A DNA stretch of 64,000 nucleotides from SAR86 cluster bacterium (GCA_003331605.1 QOPD01000003.1:31128-95127), one strand, 5' to 3'. Shown: positions 9,137 to 19,965, counted from the first letter of the stretch. The notes: generated from the letters alone by a model not told the origin. Numbers and translations are program-made.

Positions 9137-9727
9137 ATGTTTGAAAATAATTTAGTACCAATGGTTGTTGAGCAATCATCTCGCGGTGAAAGGGCATTTG
9201 ATATATTTTCCAGACTTCTTAAGGACAGGATAATTTTTATTGTTGGCGGAATTGATGACTACGTCGCTAATCTGGTTGTGGCTCAATTGCTTTTCCTTGA
9301 GTCTGAGGATCCAAAGAAAGACATTTATTTATACATTAATTCCCCTGGAGGGGTCATCACATCTGGTCTTTCTATTTTAGATACAATGAATTATCTAAAA
9401 TGTGATGTTTCAACAGTTTGTTTCGGCCAGGCGGCGAGCATGGGCGCTGTACTTTTAGCGGCCGGTAAGAAAGAAAAAAGGTTTGTGTTGCCAAATAGTA
9501 GAGTAATGATACACCAACCACTCGGGGGGGCACGGGGACAAGAAACGGATATTCAAATCCAAGCAAAAGAAATAAAGACTCTTAGAGAAAGATTAAATGG
9601 TATCTTGGCTAACTGCTCTGGTCAGTCGATTAAGAAAATTGAAAAAGATACTGAACGTGACTTTTTCATGGATGCTCAAGCTGCAATTAAATACGGTCTG
9701 GCGGATAAGGTATTAGAAAAAAGGTAA
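9137..9727 (+). CDS. clpP: ATP-dependent Clp protease proteolytic subunit
   Basis: [15 protein letters not shown] (Ser), [14 protein letters not shown] (His), DTERDFFM (Asp). Confidence 0.96.
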   Translation: MFENNLVPMVVEQSSRGERAFDIFSRLLKDRIIFIVGGIDDYVANLVVAQLLFLESEDPKKDIYLYINSPGGVITSGLSILDTMNYLKCDVSTVCFGQAASMGAVLLAAGKKEKRFVLPNSRVMIHQPLGGARGQETDIQIQAKEIKTLRERLNGILANCSGQSIKKIEKDTERDFFMDAQAAIKYGLADKVLEKR

Positions 9728-9729
9728 AG

Positions 9730-10962
9730 ATGGAGATTGAAAAATCTAAATTAAATTGTTCTTTTTGTGGAAAGGATCAAGCAAAAGTAAAAAAGCTGAT
9801 TGCTGGACCTAATATCTATATTTGCAATGAATGTGTAGATCTATGCAATGACATACTCTTAGAAGAGGATTTACAAGAATCAAAGTATGAAACAAAGGAT
9901 GTTAAGCCAAAAGAAATTTTTAAATATCTCGACCAGATTATAGTAGGCCAGAACGAGGCAAAAAGGCGTTTATCTGTTGCTGTTTATAATCACTATAAAA
10001 GAATTAATACCAAAGATGATCCGGAAGTAGAAGTACAGAAGAGCAATGTTTTATTACTGGGCCCAACAGGCTGTGGAAAAACATTACTGGCTCAAACTTT
10101 GGCAAAATTTCTTGATGTCCCTTTTGCTATCGCTGATGCAACCTCTTTAACCGAGGCCGGATACGTCGGCGAAGATGTAGAAAATATAATCCAAAAGCTT
10201 TTGATCAATGCAGATTACGACATCACTAGAGCACAAAAAGGAATCATTTATATCGATGAAATCGATAAGATTTCCAAAAAAGGAGAGAACGTTTCAATAA
10301 CGAGAGATGTCTCGGGTGAAGGAGTCCAACAAGCACTACTAAAAATTATTGAAGGAACTACTGCTTCTATACCTCCACAGGGAGGAAGAAAACATCCCCA
10401 ACAAGAATTCTTACAAGTGGATACAAAAGATATTCTATTTATTTGTGGTGGAGCTTTTAATGGCCTAGAGTCTCAAATTCAATCAAGACTTTCAAACAAC
10501 GCAATTGGTTTCAACTCTGAGATCATTGATAAGGACAACATAGATAAAGGGAAAATGTTTAAAGAGGCTAAATCACAAGATTTAATTAAATATGGAATTA
10601 TTCCTGAATTCATTGGCAGGTTTCCTGTGGTTGCAGCTCTTGAAGAATTATCTGAAGAAGATCTGGTAAAAGTAATGTCAGAGACAAAAAATTCTATCAG
10701 TGACCAATTTAAATACTTGTTTGAATTGGATGGCATTAAACTTGAATTTACCGCGGATGCTTTTAAAGCAATTGCAGAAGAAGCTAAGAAAAGCGCCTCA
10801 GGAGCTAGAGCACTCAGAGCAATTTTTGAAGATATTCTTCAGGATTCGATGTTTGAGTTACCATCATCAAGCTCCCCAGTTGAGAAGATTGTCATTGACA
10901 AAAATGTCGTTCTGAATAGGGAAAACCCTCTCAAATTAATGGCAAAAAAAATTGCAAATTAA
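9730..10962 (+). CDS. clpX: Clp protease ATP-binding subunit
   Basis: N-terminal zinc-binding [16 protein letters not shown], Walker [18 protein letters not shown]. Confidence 0.96.
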   Translation: MEIEKSKLNCSFCGKDQAKVKKLIAGPNIYICNECVDLCNDILLEEDLQESKYETKDVKPKEIFKYLDQIIVGQNEAKRRLSVAVYNHYKRINTKDDPEVEVQKSNVLLLGPTGCGKTLLAQTLAKFLDVPFAIADATSLTEAGYVGEDVENIIQKLLINADYDITRAQKGIIYIDEIDKISKKGENVSITRDVSGEGVQQALLKIIEGTTASIPPQGGRKHPQQEFLQVDTKDILFICGGAFNGLESQIQSRLSNNAIGFNSEIIDKDNIDKGKMFKEAKSQDLIKYGIIPEFIGRFPVVAALEELSEEDLVKVMSETKNSISDQFKYLFELDGIKLEFTADAFKAIAEEAKKSASGARALRAIFEDILQDSMFELPSSSSPVEKIVIDKNVVLNRENPLKLMAKKIAN

Positions 10963-13275
10963 ATGTCAGAAGAAATTAAGGTCACTGTAAAGATGCCTAT
11001 GATCCCCTTGAGGGATGTAGTGATTTTCCCTAATACAGTTTCTACATTATTTGTTGGTAGGGAAAAATCTATTTTCTCATTAGAGGATGCTCTGAGAACA
11101 AATAAGAAAATATTTTTAGTTGCTCAAAACTCGCCCTCAAATGAAGAGCCAACCATTGCAGATCTACCAAAAGTTGGCACCATTTCAACTTTACTTCAAA
11201 TGATTAAGCTACCGGACGGTACTGTGAAGATTTTAGTAGAAGGCTTACAAAGAGCAACTTTAAATGATGTTTCAATTGATAAAGGTTATTTTGCAGAGAT
11301 TATTAAAATTGATGAAACAACTGAGGATTCAAAGTATGAAAGAGATTTGCTCGGTACAATAAAGAATCAATTCACTGAATTTGTTTCGGTTTCAAAAAAA
11401 GTATCTGTTGAGGTAATTAATCAGGTTCAATCAATGGCCAACCTTGCCAAGGTAATAGATGTCATATCTTCAAATATTCATTTATCAATAAAAGATAAGC
11501 AAGAAATTCTTGAACAAGAAAAGGTTATAACGAGAGGTGAATTCTTATCGAGCTTGATTGAATCTCAGATTGATTTGATGGAAGTTGAACAAAGAATAAG
11601 AGGTCGCGTCAGAAAACAGATGGAGAAGTCGCAAAAAGAGTATTTCTTAAATGAGCAAATTAAAGCTGCGCAAAAAGAACTCGGAGAAATAGGAGACGAA
11701 AAAAATGAGCTTGAAGAGCTTCAGTCTAAGATTGAAGAGACCAAAATTTCAAAAGAAGCTTTGGAAAAAATAAACACAGAGTTTTCCAAGCTTAAACAAA
11801 TGTCTCCAATGTCAGCAGAGGCAACTGTAGTAAGAACTTTTATTGAAACACTGCTTGAAGTGCCTTGGCACAAAACTACAAAAATCAATGTAGATCTTAA
11901 AAAAGCTAAAGACATTCTTGATGAAGATCACTATGGGCTGAAAGAGGTTAAAGAGAGAATCCTTGAATATCTGGCTGTTCAAAAAAGAGTAAAAAAAATG
12001 AAAGCACCAGTGCTTTGTTTTGTTGGTCCTCCTGGTGTTGGAAAAACATCCCTTGGCGAATCAATAGCTAGGTCGGTTAACAGAAATTTTGTTAGATTGT
12101 CTCTTGGTGGGGTGCGTGATGAAGCAGAGATAAGAGGGCACAGAAAAACTTATATTGGTTCTATGCCCGGTAAGATAATTCAAAAATTGACAAAAACAAA
12201 AGTAAAAAATCCATTATTCCTTCTGGATGAAATTGATAAAGTGGGAATGGATCATCGTGGTGACCCAAGTTCAGCTTTGTTGGAGGTATTAGATCCTGAA
12301 CAAAATAATACCTTTAATGATCATTATTTAGAGGTAGATTATGACCTTTCGGAGGTAATGTTTATTTGCACAGCTAATTCATTAAATATACCTCCACCTT
12401 TATTAGACAGAATGGAAATTATTAGATTGCCTGGCTATATCGAAGATGAAAAATTAAATATTGCAAAAAACTATCTGGTTCCACGCAATCTAGAAAAAAA
12501 TGGTTTGAATGAAAAAGAAGTATCCTTCAGTGTTAATTCAATTTTGAAAGTTATTAGAAACTATACTCGCGAAGCTGGAGTCCGTGATTTAGACAGACAA
12601 ATTAATAAAATTTGTCGAAAAAAAGTTAAAGAAATTTCACTGGATCAGCCTTCATCAGTCAAGATTGACAACAGAGCTATTCGAAATATTTTGGGGCCGG
12701 AGCCGTACAAATTTGGTCTATTCGATGCAGAGGATTCAAAAGGGCAGGTAAATGGCCTAGCTTGGACATCTGTTGGAGGTGAATTATTAAAAATCGAAGC
12801 AGCAGTCATTGCGGGAAAAGGAAGAATAATCAAAACAGGCTCACTGGGCGATGTGATGCAGGAATCAATTCAAGCAGCGTTGACGGTTACTAAAAATATT
12901 GCGCTTTCAAAAAAAATAGAAAAGGATTTTTTTGAAAAGCATGATATCCATATTCACGTGCCAGAGGGAGCTACTCCGAAGGACGGCCCAAGTGCAGGCA
13001 TCACAATGTGTGTTGCGATAGCGTCTGTTGTGCTTGATAAATCAATTAAATCCAATTTGGCAATGACTGGAGAAATTACTCTAGCTGGTAAAGTTTTAAA
13101 GATTGGTGGCCTCAAAGAGAAACTCATTGCTGCAAAAAGAAGTGGCATTACCAATGTAATTATTCCAAAAGAGAATGTTGGTGATCTTGAGGAAATTGAA
13201 TCAAATGTGCTTAAAAACCTAAATATTAAGCCAGTAGAAAATATCTCCGAAGTCTTGAAAGAGGCCCTAATTTAA
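10963..13275 (+). CDS. lon: ATP-dependent protease La
   Basis: MPMIPLRDVVIFP, GPPGVGKTSLG, catalytic PKDGPSAGIT with Ser-Lys dyad; starts directly after clpX stop. Confidence 0.97.
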   Translation: MSEEIKVTVKMPMIPLRDVVIFPNTVSTLFVGREKSIFSLEDALRTNKKIFLVAQNSPSNEEPTIADLPKVGTISTLLQMIKLPDGTVKILVEGLQRATLNDVSIDKGYFAEIIKIDETTEDSKYERDLLGTIKNQFTEFVSVSKKVSVEVINQVQSMANLAKVIDVISSNIHLSIKDKQEILEQEKVITRGEFLSSLIESQIDLMEVEQRIRGRVRKQMEKSQKEYFLNEQIKAAQKELGEIGDEKNELEELQSKIEETKISKEALEKINTEFSKLKQMSPMSAEATVVRTFIETLLEVPWHKTTKINVDLKKAKDILDEDHYGLKEVKERILEYLAVQKRVKKMKAPVLCFVGPPGVGKTSLGESIARSVNRNFVRLSLGGVRDEAEIRGHRKTYIGSMPGKIIQKLTKTKVKNPLFLLDEIDKVGMDHRGDPSSALLEVLDPEQNNTFNDHYLEVDYDLSEVMFICTANSLNIPPPLLDRMEIIRLPGYIEDEKLNIAKNYLVPRNLEKNGLNEKEVSFSVNSILKVIRNYTREAGVRDLDRQINKICRKKVKEISLDQPSSVKIDNRAIRNILGPEPYKFGLFDAEDSKGQVNGLAWTSVGGELLKIEAAVIAGKGRIIKTGSLGDVMQESIQAALTVTKNIALSKKIEKDFFEKHDIHIHVPEGATPKDGPSAGITMCVAIASVVLDKSIKSNLAMTGEITLAGKVLKIGGLKEKLIAAKRSGITNVIIPKENVGDLEEIESNVLKNLNIKPVENISEVLKEALI

Positions 13276-13411
13276 TGCATTCAGACCATCTAAAGTCAAG
13301 AAATACTTAGAGAATAAAGTTTATTTATTTGTCGCATTTTGCTTGATTTATTAATTTTAAAGCACTAATGTAATCAAAAGCCTTTCTATAAAGGCATTAT
13401 GAGGAGATTTT

Positions 13412-13687
13412 ATGAATAAGGCTGATTTAATTGATGTTGTTGCCAGTGAAACTGGTAGCACAAAAGTTGACGCTGCTAAAGCATTAGATGCTGTCGTGAA
13501 TGCTGTGACAGGTGCACTTGCAAAAGGTGACTCTGTATCACTGGTAGGCTTTGGAACCTTTTCTGTAAGACAGAGAGCTGCAAGAGAGGGAATTAACCCA
13601 CAGAACCCTTCCCAGAAGATTCAAATACCTGCAGCAACTGTTCCTGTATTTAAAGCAGGAAAAGCATTAAAAGCTTCAGTAAACTAA
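13412..13687 (+). CDS. hupB: DNA-binding protein HU-beta
   Basis: MNKADLIDVVA..., GFGTFSVRQRAAREGINPQNPSQKIQIPA; upstream SD gaggag. Confidence 0.96.
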   Translation: MNKADLIDVVASETGSTKVDAAKALDAVVNAVTGALAKGDSVSLVGFGTFSVRQRAAREGINPQNPSQKIQIPAATVPVFKAGKALKASVN

Positions 13688-13699
13688 TAATTAACTGAT

Positions 13700-15550
13700 T
13701 TGATCAGTTTCTTACGGGATAGGCTACAAGGAATTGTAGCCTTTTCTTTTCTAGGCATAGTTGCCCTAACATTTATGTTTTTGGGGCTGCCTACTTTTAC
13801 CCAAAATTTCAATACCAATGATTACGCCAAAGTCGGCGAATATGGTATCTCTCAATCAGAATATTTTCGTACTAGAAACATAGTTGAAGAAAACATAAGA
13901 GAGCAATTTGGCCAACAGATTGACCTTGCTCCATTGAATGATTTTATTGATCAGCAAGCAAGAAGCTCTCTCATTGAAAAATATACATTAGTTAAGTTCT
14001 TTGATGAGCTTGGTTTAGAGATACCCAGCAGTTATCTTGAAAATGAACTGGCAAAAAATGAAGTTTTTCAAGTAGATGGCCAGTTCAATCAAGATGCGTT
14101 TAAAAATTATTTAATTAACTTCAATTTATCTAAAGATGATTTGGTTAATGACTTTGCATCAGATCTAAAATTAAATTTGACTGTTGCTCTTTTGAATTCA
14201 ACCGCCAATATTTTTAACAGCTCATTAGATCAATACCTTGAACTGCTAACCGAGAGACGTTCCATTCAATTTTTTGAATTAAGCAAAGATAACGTCATTA
14301 AAGAATTTGATGTCTCACAAGACGAGCTTAATACTTTTTACCAAAGTAATTTAGATTTTTATCAAGTTCCTGAGAAAAGAACTTTTGCCACAATTAAATT
14401 TTCAAAAGAAAATTTAGCCATAGAAGTCAGTGATGAAGAATTAGATCAAGCGTATGAATCATACTTGCAAACAATTCCGGCTGGTGAAAAAAGAGTTTCT
14501 CATCTGATGGTTATCTCAGATAACTATGAAACAAACCAAGAATTTACAGAAAAAGTTAACTCAATAGAAACGGTATTAACTGCTAATAATTTTGAAGACT
14601 ATGTTGTTACCGATTCAGAAGATGAAGGCACGCTAGATATTGGTGGTGATCTTGGTTTTACAGATGGCCAAATATTTCCAGCTGAGTTTGAGCAAGTTAT
14701 TGCTAGCTTAGATGTAAATGCAGTTTCAAAAGCAGTTTTTTATGAAGGCAATGCTCACTTTTTAAAAGTAACCGAAATAGACGAACCCATTGTGCTTAGC
14801 TTTGATGAAAAAGCACAAGATCTTAGAGATGAATTGGAGGATATCAAGTTTGAAGATTTATCTTTAAGCATTTTAAGCAATTTATCGGGATCATCTCTTG
14901 AGCTAACAGAAGCTGAAAATGTATATGGGATCTCATCTGAATTATTAACAGACATTTCTTTTGGAGATAATGGTCTATCGGCTGGAGATCAATCCACAGT
15001 ATTTACTGCAGCATTAAAGCAATGGACAGATCCAATTGAAGAGAGACAAGATAGTTTTAAAATTGCTTATGTCGTCTCTTTAATGCCTGCCAAAACAATT
15101 CCACTTGAAAGTGTGCTTGAAGAGGTAAGAGGTGTGGTAGTAGATCAAAAAAGAAACGAATATTTAGAAGATGTCTTTGCTGACGATGGCTTAAGTTTCG
15201 ATGAAGCTGGACTTAAAGAGCTATATGCCATTGATAATTTTAAGATAGAGGAGTTTAAAAATATTAATAGAACCACCTCTTTACTTGCAAACGACCTGGT
15301 CAATTTAGTTTTTAATGAGCCTATGGTTGGCACGGTTGAAAAGCAACTTCTTGGCGATAAGCTTTTTGTCTTCAGTGTGCTAGCCAGAAACCAAGGAGAT
15401 AAAAGCTCTGTTCCCGTAGAAGATCTTGAAGCTATTAAAAATGAATCGCGCTCTAGTCAATTACAGTCTGTATTTAATACACTAAGACTGGAGTATGGTT
15501 ATGATGATAAATATTCTGTAAATACCATCATTGCTAATCAAACTTCATAG
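13700..15550 (+). CDS. ppiD: Membrane-anchored periplasmic folding chaperone, PpiD/SurA_N family
   Basis: N-terminal TM anchor, PpiC-like segment (GEKRVSHLMV...GGDLGF), synteny hupB-ppiD; TTG start inferred. Confidence 0.85.
   Translation: MISFLRDRLQGIVAFSFLGIVALTFMFLGLPTFTQNFNTNDYAKVGEYGISQSEYFRTRNIVEENIREQFGQQIDLAPLNDFIDQQARSSLIEKYTLVKFFDELGLEIPSSYLENELAKNEVFQVDGQFNQDAFKNYLINFNLSKDDLVNDFASDLKLNLTVALLNSTANIFNSSLDQYLELLTERRSIQFFELSKDNVIKEFDVSQDELNTFYQSNLDFYQVPEKRTFATIKFSKENLAIEVSDEELDQAYESYLQTIPAGEKRVSHLMVISDNYETNQEFTEKVNSIETVLTANNFEDYVVTDSEDEGTLDIGGDLGFTDGQIFPAEFEQVIASLDVNAVSKAVFYEGNAHFLKVTEIDEPIVLSFDEKAQDLRDELEDIKFEDLSLSILSNLSGSSLELTEAENVYGISSELLTDISFGDNGLSAGDQSTVFTAALKQWTDPIEERQDSFKIAYVVSLMPAKTIPLESVLEEVRGVVVDQKRNEYLEDVFADDGLSFDEAGLKELYAIDNFKIEEFKNINRTTSLLANDLVNLVFNEPMVGTVEKQLLGDKLFVFSVLARNQGDKSSVPVEDLEAIKNESRSSQLQSVFNTLRLEYGYDDKYSVNTIIANQTS
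13722..13750 (+). terminator. Terminator-like hairpin inside the ppiD 5' coding region (after hupB)
   Basis: GGCTACAA-GGAA-TTGTAGCC perfect 8-bp stem, GGAA loop, then TTTTCTTTT. Confidence 0.55.
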
Positions 15551-16307
15551 CCTGGATATTGTATCCACCATCGACATAAATAGTTTGACCAGTTATACCG
15601 CTCGACATATCACTTAACAAGAAAGTTGCTGTATCGCCAACCTCTTTGGCTGTAATGTTGCGTCTCAATGGTGTTTCAGAGCCATGTTTGTTAAGCATGG
15701 ATTTGAAGCCTTTTATTCCTGATGCTGCCAGGGTTTTTATGGGACCTGCAGATATCGAATTTACTCTTATACCTTTTGAGCCTAATGTTGCTGAGAAATA
15801 TCTAACGCTTGCCTCTAGACTTGCTTTTGCCATGCCCATAACATTGTAATTAGGTGTAGCTTCTTGAGACCCAACATAGGTCAACGTTAGTGCGGAAGCA
15901 TTTTCAGAAAAAAATGGCACAGCTTCTTTAATAAGCCCAGCAAAACTGTACGAGCTTATATCGTGCGTAATAGCAAAACCTTCTCTAGTGATACAGTCTT
16001 CAATATTTCCAGCAATCTGATCAGAGGGAGCGAAACCTACTGAGTGAACAATACCATCAATTTCACCCCATTCTTCCGCAAAAAAATTAACCAAACCTTT
16101 AATTTCTTTATCCGAACTTAGGTCACATTTAAAGGTGAGGCCTCCTCCATTATTGGAAGAAAATTCATTGATAAATTTTTCGAATCTTTCATTCTGATAG
16201 CTGTAACCTACTATCGCACCATGTTCATGCAAAGAAGCTGCAATTGCTGCTGCAATAGAATATTTATTTGCTAAACCTACTATGAGAATTTTTTTGCCGT
16301 TTACCAT
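15534..16307 (-). CDS. fabI: Enoyl-ACP reductase
   Basis: KKILIVGLANKYSIAAAIA, HSVGFAP, YNVMGMAKASLEASVRY, GPIKTLAASGI, YVDGG. Confidence 0.95.
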   Translation of the reverse strand: MVNGKKILIVGLANKYSIAAAIAASLHEHGAIVGYSYQNERFEKFINEFSSNNGGGLTFKCDLSSDKEIKGLVNFFAEEWGEIDGIVHSVGFAPSDQIAGNIEDCITREGFAITHDISSYSFAGLIKEAVPFFSENASALTLTYVGSQEATPNYNVMGMAKASLEASVRYFSATLGSKGIRVNSISAGPIKTLAASGIKGFKSMLNKHGSETPLRRNITAKEVGDTATFLLSDMSSGITGQTIYVDGGYNIQAMKFD

Positions 16308-16412
16308 ACTCGCATTATAGAGGATTATTTTTTTTACAGAAAATTTTTTAAGTTTATGTAAAAATATAAAAAAATAAAAATTTGACCAAAATGTCTATAA
16401 ATCGTTAATTTA

Positions 16413-16450
16413 TGACATAAATGTGACATTTTTGTGACAAAAAATTGTCA
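16413..16450. promoter_or_regulatory. Phased TGACA repeat array (candidate operator)
   Basis: TGACA at 16413, 16424, 16435 and inverted TGTCA at 16446, exact 11-bp register. Confidence 0.5.
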
Positions 16451-16506
16451 ATTTCTGCCAAAAAAGCGATGATATAAGCATAGCTAACTTTTAAGAGGTA
16501 AATTAT

Positions 16507-19170
16507 ATGAATATATTAAGATTTTTACTGAGCCTTGTTCTTCTGGTTTCCATCAATAGCTATTTAGCAGCACAAGAGGCTGAAGAAGAATCAGTTGAAG
16601 AAGTGGTTGTTACGGGATCTCGTATTGCAACCAGTGAGTTCGAAGGCGCTCAACCTGTTTTGGTGATTGATCAAGAAGATATCCAAAAAACAGGTGAAAT
16701 GTCAATCTCAGATGTTCTGAGAGAGACACCAATAAATACATACGGTTCTTTTTATGAAAGATCCGGTAGCTCTGCTGGTTCTCAGTCTACATTGGCTTTA
16801 AGAGGTTTAGGTAGTTCAAGAACATTAGTTCTTATTGATGGCAAAAGGTTGCCAGGTTCTCCAAAATTAGGTGGTGATTCTGCTAACTTAAATCTTATAC
16901 CTACAGCAGCTATCGAAAGAGTGGAAATTTTAGCTGATGGCGCATCAGCTGTTTATGGTTCTGATGCTATTGGTGGTGTTGTGAATGTTATCACTAAAAA
17001 AGGATTTGATGGTATGAGTTTCTCAGGAACATTATCTTCACCAGAGCAACCTGGTGGTGGTGAAGAAACCTTCTCATTCGTTGGTGGTATGACCAATGAT
17101 AATTCTCAAGTTACATTTACTTATGAGCACCAAGAAAGAGGAATTATCTTTCTAGGTGATAGGCCATATGATGCAGGACGAGCACCTACAGATGGTGATT
17201 ACTCATCATCATTTAACGTTTCCACATATGCTTACAACTACAGATTGCTAGATGACTGGACAGCTCCAGACGGACGTGTATTTAAAGAGGGCACGTACTT
17301 TCCTGATGCATCTTGTGCAGGCGACTCAAGATTTGTTGAAAATGGCGCCACCTATACATGGGGTAACAGCCCAACAGATGGAGTGAAAAATACTGTATGT
17401 CTCTATGATTATACAAAGATTATGGCGCAAAATGCTGGTAAGAAATTTGATGCTTTTACAGTTAATACAAGCACAAATCTAGGGTGGTCTAACTTTTACT
17501 CAAGAATAGTAACATCTAGAAACGAAGCATATGGTAGATATGCTCCTCCAGCAGCTTTTGTAAGCACATTCCCTGCAGGTATTGGAGAAGTAAGAATTCC
17601 AGCTTCCGATGGTTTTGCTGAAACTACAGCCGTGCTTGGAGTGGATGCTCAGCTAAGAAAAAGATTTATCGAAATTGGCCCTCGAGAAAGTTTCTGGACA
17701 GACTGGACAGCAGATGCTGTCGCTGGTTTTAACGGTACATTCAATGGCCTAGACTGGGACGTATCTTTGCAGTACAACAAAACAGATTACGATGATTATG
17801 ATTGTTGCTATCTGCAAACTCCTGAGTTTGTTGCCGTCAGTGCTGGCATCCAAGCAGATGGTATATATAACGGATGGACAAGTCCATTTGATCCAGAAGC
17901 TGTAGCTTACTACACAGCTTCCCCAACTGAGACTGCGACCAGTGACTTCAGAAACCTTTCAATGAGTGTAACTGGAGAACTATTCCCAGGCACACAATTT
18001 GCTGCTGGCTATGAAAGTGCCAATTTCACCTACCAAAACCTTTATGATAAGCAGAGTGAAGCAGGTAACGTTGGTGGTTCATCTGGTAACTCTGACTCTG
18101 GAGCCAGAGACTATACAGCTATATATTTTGAAACTTCTACAAGCCTTCTAGATGGTAGAGGTGAAGTTCAATTGGCTGGAAGACAGGATGATTACTCTGA
18201 TTTTGGTTCAAACTTCTCATATACAGTGAAAGGTTTATTTTCTGTCATGGAAAATCTTACTGTAAGAGCTTCACTAGGAACAGGTTTTAAAGCACCTGGC
18301 CTGGGTTCTATGTTTGGAGCTACATCCTACAGCGCTGAATATCATGTTGATTATTTATACTGTGAAGCTAATGGCATTGCTAGAGCAGATTGCCAAGAAA
18401 ATCAGGTAAATACTTATATCGCTTCAAACCCAAATCTTGGTCCTGAAGAGTCAGAATCAATGAATTTTGGTGTCATTTATGATTTTGAATTATTTGGAAA
18501 TCATTCGGTTGCTCTTGATATTTTTGAGACAACTGTGAGCGGCATTATTACTTCAATAGAGGTTCAAGATATTATAGATGCAACAGTACTAGGAAAAGCA
18601 GATCAATTAAGTAGCCAAGGCGCTTACTGCACAAGAACTGGAAGTGCTACTGGTCCATTGGAAGAATGTTTTATCAACCCAATCAATGGTAATGATATTT
18701 CTGTTGGAGGTTTTGATGTCAAATGGCAAGGAACATTTAACACTCCAGTCGGAGATGTTGATACTGGTCTTGTTTATACACAAATGACAAAAAATGAAGC
18801 AGAAGCTTTCTTTAATGGTCCTGTTGTGGATTACGTTGGACTTCCAAGTTCACCAGAATTCAGATATAAGTTTGATGTTGGCTACAATCTACCAATGCTT
18901 CAAAATCTTAGATTAGGTGTTGAGTATGAATACATTGATAGCTATGCAAATAATACGGATGCTGATTACAACCCAGTAGGTGAAGTTGATTCATGGACAC
19001 AAGTTAACTTAAGAGCAAATTATCAAATGCTTGATAACGTTGGCTTAAGGTTAGTGGTAAGAAACTTAGATAATGCTGATCCAGTATTTTTCACTAATGG
19101 CACATATGATCGATTCTTGCACAATAATTACGGAAGAGTCGTAATCTTTGGGTTCAACGTATCCTACTAA
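16507..19170 (+). CDS. TonB-dependent receptor
   Basis: Signal peptide, VEEVVVTGSRI, plug DVLRETPIN...ALRGLGSSRTLVLIDGKRLPG, VERVEILADGASAVYGSDAIGGVVNVITKK, C-terminal aromatic FNVSY. Confidence 0.95.
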   Translation: MNILRFLLSLVLLVSINSYLAAQEAEEESVEEVVVTGSRIATSEFEGAQPVLVIDQEDIQKTGEMSISDVLRETPINTYGSFYERSGSSAGSQSTLALRGLGSSRTLVLIDGKRLPGSPKLGGDSANLNLIPTAAIERVEILADGASAVYGSDAIGGVVNVITKKGFDGMSFSGTLSSPEQPGGGEETFSFVGGMTNDNSQVTFTYEHQERGIIFLGDRPYDAGRAPTDGDYSSSFNVSTYAYNYRLLDDWTAPDGRVFKEGTYFPDASCAGDSRFVENGATYTWGNSPTDGVKNTVCLYDYTKIMAQNAGKKFDAFTVNTSTNLGWSNFYSRIVTSRNEAYGRYAPPAAFVSTFPAGIGEVRIPASDGFAETTAVLGVDAQLRKRFIEIGPRESFWTDWTADAVAGFNGTFNGLDWDVSLQYNKTDYDDYDCCYLQTPEFVAVSAGIQADGIYNGWTSPFDPEAVAYYTASPTETATSDFRNLSMSVTGELFPGTQFAAGYESANFTYQNLYDKQSEAGNVGGSSGNSDSGARDYTAIYFETSTSLLDGRGEVQLAGRQDDYSDFGSNFSYTVKGLFSVMENLTVRASLGTGFKAPGLGSMFGATSYSAEYHVDYLYCEANGIARADCQENQVNTYIASNPNLGPEESESMNFGVIYDFELFGNHSVALDIFETTVSGIITSIEVQDIIDATVLGKADQLSSQGAYCTRTGSATGPLEECFINPINGNDISVGGFDVKWQGTFNTPVGDVDTGLVYTQMTKNEAEAFFNGPVVDYVGLPSSPEFRYKFDVGYNLPMLQNLRLGVEYEYIDSYANNTDADYNPVGEVDSWTQVNLRANYQMLDNVGLRLVVRNLDNADPVFFTNGTYDRFLHNNYGRVVIFGFNVSY

Positions 19171-19187
19171 GATTGTTGTTATTATTT

Positions 19188-19213
19188 AAGGGAGGCTTTT
19201 GCCTCCCTTTTTT
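19188..19213. terminator. Rho-independent terminator between convergent TonB receptor and gloB
   Basis: GGGAGGC-tttt-GCCTCCC followed by TTTTTT. Confidence 0.85.
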
Positions 19214-19214
19214 A

Positions 19215-19946
19215 CTAAAAATTATCTTTTCTAATACGCAGTTCTTTAAAACTTTCTTCAGGTGAAAGATGTTTCAGGTCACTAGGAGTTTTTTGCATAA
19301 GAAATAAGTTAATTTTCTTTTCAATCTCAATAGAAGAGGGCAAAGATATTTCTCCTTTATTTAGCTTTACTTCAACATTTTTTTTGTAGTTGCTTATTTC
19401 CTCATCAGAAATTTGCTGCTCTGCGAAAGCTAAGTTTGCAAGGGTATACTCATGTGTGCAGTAGACTTCAGTATCGTTTGGTAATCGAACAAGCTTTTGC
19501 AAAGAATTAAAAAGTTGCTGATACGTGCCTTCAAACAATCTGCCACAACCTCCTGAAAAAAGAGTATCACCACAAAAAAGCACGTTTTTTTCATGACAAT
19601 GGAAACTTATATGGTCGAGTGTATGACCTGGTGTTTCAATAACATTAAACTCATAGCCCAAAGTAGAAAATTGATCATTCTCTATTAATGCCACATCAAT
19701 TCCTTCAATAGCCAAGTTATCTGGACCATACACATTACCTTGCATGACTTTTTTTAGTTCTTTTACACCACCAGTGTGATCATAGTGGTGGTGTGTTATT
19801 AAAATATCCTCTAGTTCAAGATTCCTGTTTTGTAATACGTTTAATACAGCATTCGCGTCGCCAGGGTCGATAACAGAAATTTTGCCTTCTTTTTCAATAG
19901 ACCAAATATAATTATCTATGAATGCAGGGATGTGAAAAATTTTCAT
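19215..19946 (-). CDS. gloB: Hydroxyacylglutathione hydrolase (glyoxalase II)
   Basis: THHHYDHTGG, GDTLFSGGCGRLFEGT, CTHEYTLAN; start MKIFHIPAF chosen inside ORF 19215..20006. Confidence 0.92.
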   Translation of the reverse strand: MKIFHIPAFIDNYIWSIEKEGKISVIDPGDANAVLNVLQNRNLELEDILITHHHYDHTGGVKELKKVMQGNVYGPDNLAIEGIDVALIENDQFSTLGYEFNVIETPGHTLDHISFHCHEKNVLFCGDTLFSGGCGRLFEGTYQQLFNSLQKLVRLPNDTEVYCTHEYTLANLAFAEQQISDEEISNYKKNVEVKLNKGEISLPSSIEIEKKINLFLMQKTPSDLKHLSPEESFKELRIRKDNF

Positions 19947-19965
19947 TACTTTATAATTTACTTCA

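Noticed and set aside
13380-13395. GCCTTTCTATAAAGGC hairpin just upstream of hupB RBS
   Set aside because: Short 6-bp stem, no T tract, not distinguishable from chance without comparison
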